From Holosporales bacterium (GTDB taxonomy: Bacteria; Pseudomonadota; Alphaproteobacteria; RUG11792): a stretch of DNA of 5,689 bases. Below are positions 3,856 to 5,689 of this stretch, piece by piece. The DNA lies in assembly GCA_031281515.1 (NCBI GenBank), contig JAITFF010000071.1, positions 1-5,689 on the forward strand. The letters run 5' to 3'. Under the pieces are notes generated by a model, which saw nothing but the letters and a program-made list of their open reading frames with translations, did not search any database and was not told the DNA's origin. Position 1 is the first letter of the stretch. Every line of letters starts with the position of its first letter. The position numbers and the translations under genes were made by a program.

Positions 3856-5534
3856 TTCAGATTTATATACCGCGTGACCTGAAGAGGCGATTCCTGCGGG
3901 CGGATGCCATCATCAAGAATCGGAATGATGCGTTCGAATATATCATGTGCCAGAGGGGCTGCATTCCATCCGGCCGTGGCGTATCCATATGTCCCATCGA
4001 TCGGCTTTGGATCATCAAGCATAACGATCAGAAAGTATTTCGGTTTGTCCTTCGGAAATCCACCAACGAATGTCGTAATTCTCGATCGATTCTCCTTATT
4101 CCCGTAGCTTCGCCCTTGTATCTTGTATGAAGTGCCCGTTTTCCCGATGATTTCGATTCCGTCAATGCCGGCTTTCCGCCCGGTTCCATAGCAGATAACG
4201 GCCCTCATCAATTCTCTCACGATAGCTGAGGTTTGCTTTGACACGACCCTCTCGTCTGTTGGTAGTGCCCCATTTCGCAGGAGAGTTGGCCGAACTCTAA
4301 TACCATCGTTGGCGATCGAGGCTATGATGGATAACAATTGAATTGGTGCCACGGACACTCCGTATCCATAAGATACGGTTGTTGCCGTAGCTTCTGACCA
4401 TTGCCCTGGAATAATGGGATCTCCGACTTCTGGAATTTCGAGTTGAACCTTTTCTGTGACACCAAATAGTTTCATGTATTTTTTTTGCGTATTCAGCCCG
4501 AAAATTCTAGCGATTTTAACGGCTGCTATATTGGAGGAAAAGACGAAAGCTTCCGCGAGCGACAGTGTTCTATTTTTACCGCGGAAATCGCTAATAGTAT
4601 GGCGACCAAGTTTGATCGGATTCGTTGCATCGAACATGCTATCGAGCCTGGCTGCTCCGGAATCGAGAGCAATCGCCACGTTTAAAATCTTAAATGTAGA
4701 TCCAGGTTCAAAAACACCGAGAGTATTTCGATTGAACATATTGATACTTGTCGTTTTGGCGACATCATTCGGATCGAAATCTGGCAGAGAGACAATCGCA
4801 ACTATCTCGCCACTGTTTGACATCAGTATTGCATTCCCGCCAACTGCTTTAAACTTATGAATACTCTTTTGCAATTCTTCATGAATTATAGACTGAATTC
4901 TGAGATCCAAACTTAAGATCAATTTTTTTTCTGGGTCATCGGAAATTATAAGTTGATCATTAAATTTTTTCTCGAGTCCGCTGACGCCGGTTCCATCGAC
5001 ATCAGAACAACCAATGATATGGGAAAATAGATTGCCATGAATATATATCCTTTTGTAATCTTTTTGAAAATTTATTCCAGGAATTCCGAGATCCATTATC
5101 TTTTCCTTTGTCTGTGGAGTAACGTGTCTTGCGATCCATACGAAATGTTTCGATTTATCACCCAGCCTTTGCCGAATGGTACCGGCGTCTGGTAGTTCTC
5201 TGACTTTTGACAATTTTTCGGAGGCCTCGTTAATATCGATAACTACTGAAGGATCGGCATAACATGAGGCCGTCGTAATACTCGTCGCTAAAAGTGAACC
5301 ATTCCTGTCAGCGATATCCGCTTTCCTCATTACTTCATTTTGATTTGTAACGACTTTGACTGAGGTATTCTCCTTGAAAACCATGAGATCAGCGAGTCTG
5401 TATGAAATGCAGATGAAAATCATGACACCGAAGATACACGAAACAATGATTCGAATTCTGAGGGCTTCCATGAGGTTGGAATGAGTCCTCATCTTTCTCC
5501 ACAATGCAAATCCTTCGAAGAATTGGCTTTTCAC
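3852..5534 (-). CDS. ftsI: Peptidoglycan D,D-transpeptidase FtsI (PBP3)
   Basis: The 560-residue product has the layout of the division-specific class B penicillin-binding protein: a cytoplasmic N-terminus, one membrane helix (about 28-48), a pedestal domain (about 60-220) with the ADIADRNGSLLATS opening (72-85), and a transpeptidase domain. The catalytic motifs are intact: SxxK as FEPGSTFK with nucleophile S279 and K282, SSN at 333-335, and KTGT at 465-468. It cross-links septal peptidoglycan in the periplasm with FtsW and is the target of beta-lactams. The GTG start (5534-5532) is supported by GGAGGA 7 nt upstream. The upstream frame ends only 3 nt before it and is probably ftsL, the usual dcw-cluster order. 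Downstream, murE is missing; the gene ends head-on against rsfS. Two eight-A runs (4479-4486, 4923-4930) lie within the frame. Confidence 0.97.
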   Translation of the reverse strand: MKSQFFEGFALWRKMRTHSNLMEALRIRIIVSCIFGVMIFICISYRLADLMVFKENTSVKVVTNQNEVMRKADIADRNGSLLATSITTASCYADPSVVIDINEASEKLSKVRELPDAGTIRQRLGDKSKHFVWIARHVTPQTKEKIMDLGIPGINFQKDYKRIYIHGNLFSHIIGCSDVDGTGVSGLEKKFNDQLIISDDPEKKLILSLDLRIQSIIHEELQKSIHKFKAVGGNAILMSNSGEIVAIVSLPDFDPNDVAKTTSINMFNRNTLGVFEPGSTFKILNVAIALDSGAARLDSMFDATNPIKLGRHTISDFRGKNRTLSLAEAFVFSSNIAAVKIARIFGLNTQKKYMKLFGVTEKVQLEIPEVGDPIIPGQWSEATATTVSYGYGVSVAPIQLLSIIASIANDGIRVRPTLLRNGALPTDERVVSKQTSAIVRELMRAVICYGTGRKAGIDGIEIIGKTGTSYKIQGRSYGNKENRSRITTFVGGFPKDKPKYFLIVMLDDPKPIDGTYGYATAGWNAAPLAHDIFERIIPILDDGIRPQESPLQVTRYINLN

Positions 5535-5547
5535 TCGCTAATCCTCC
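5532..5547 (-). promoter_or_regulatory. Ribosome binding site for ftsI
   Basis: On the minus strand GGAGGA (5547-5542) precedes the GTG (5534-5532) by 7 nt. It lies in the last codons of the upstream frame, whose TAG (5540-5538) falls between the site and the start, an arrangement typical of coupled translation. It settles the GTG as the ftsI start. Confidence 0.85.
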
Positions 5548-5689
5548 AAGGCCTTGTTTAAGAACGAATGGAAAGATTTCTTTTTATTATCGGAAGTATG
5601 GTCGTATAACTCCTCGTACTGATTATTCATCAAGTCTTCGTGCCCTATTATCTGGGTATTCCCCATTGGTACCATTTCCTTAAGATGTT
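5538..5689 (-). CDS. ftsL: Probable cell-division protein FtsL, C-terminal fragment
   Basis: An open frame enters from the right edge and ends at TAG (5540-5538), giving 50 visible C-terminal residues. It begins HLKEMVPMGNTQIIGHEDL, which resembles the end of alphaproteobacterial FtsL, where the coiled coil finishes in a pattern like (A)..HLGL.P....QI....DL. A hydrophilic tail of about 30 residues, rich in N, D, E and K, follows. FtsL is a small bitopic membrane protein that joins FtsB and FtsQ in the divisome and activates FtsW/FtsI. The position, 3 nt upstream of ftsI on the same strand, is exactly that of ftsL in dcw clusters, and this carries much of the call. The membrane helix and coiled coil are outside the window, so another small upstream gene is possible. 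Confidence 0.6.
   Translation of the reverse strand, partial: HLKEMVPMGNTQIIGHEDLMNNQYEELYDHTSDNKKKSFHSFLNKALED

Noticed and set aside
3871..3898. CCGC...GCGG inverted repeat just past the rsfS stop as a terminator
   Set aside because: Only 4 bp of stem with a loop of about 20 nt and no U-tract; it lies in ftsI coding sequence.
4456..4860. 134-codon plus-strand open frame inside ftsI
   Set aside because: It is antisense to the intact transpeptidase domain including the SxxK and SSN motifs; a shadow frame.

Overview
The window is a compact, moderately AT-rich stretch of bacterial chromosome made up almost entirely of housekeeping genes. I recognise eight protein genes, two of them cut by the window edges. 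There is no tRNA, rRNA, insertion sequence, phage gene or CRISPR array. Protein signatures point to a Gram-negative proteobacterium, most likely an alphaproteobacterium: the MlaD is of the short single-helix kind, and the CCA enzyme, RNase PH and FtsI read as alphaproteobacterial. Gene neighbourhoods usual in that class are broken up: mlaD has no mlaE/mlaF beside it, rsfS has no nadD/rlmH, and ftsI is not followed by murE. That suggests a rearranged genome, possibly of a host-associated lineage, but the window has no marker that settles the taxon.

Layout. (1) 1-241, minus strand: the first 80 codons of leuS. (2) 242-391: a 150-bp divergent promoter region. (3) 392-2241, plus strand: rph and cca overlapping by 4 nt. 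Both products act on the 3' end of tRNA (trimming, then CCA addition or repair), and the divergent leuS product charges tRNA, so 1-2241 forms a tRNA-maturation/charging cluster. (4) 2242-2448: a 207-bp spacer with inverted repeats and a weak candidate promoter. (5) 2449-3036, plus strand: tdk, a type II thymidine kinase with a strong ribosome binding site and a GTG start. (6) 3037-3106: spacer with a good extended -10 promoter. (7) 3107-3855, plus strand: mlaD and rsfS overlapping by 4 nt. (8) 3852-5534, minus strand: ftsI, convergent with rsfS and sharing a CTAG whose two strands supply both stop codons. (9) 5538-5689, minus strand: the C-terminal end of the gene upstream of ftsI, probably ftsL.

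Four of the seven visible starts are non-ATG (TTG for cca; GTG for tdk, rsfS and ftsI), and three junctions are 4-nt overlaps. I found no convincing new biological system. The points most worth checking are the rph-cca pairing, the tandem hairpins embedded in the end of rsfS at the convergent overlap, the orphan mlaD-rsfS pair, the atypical tail of the putative FtsL, and symmetric elements near several promoters.
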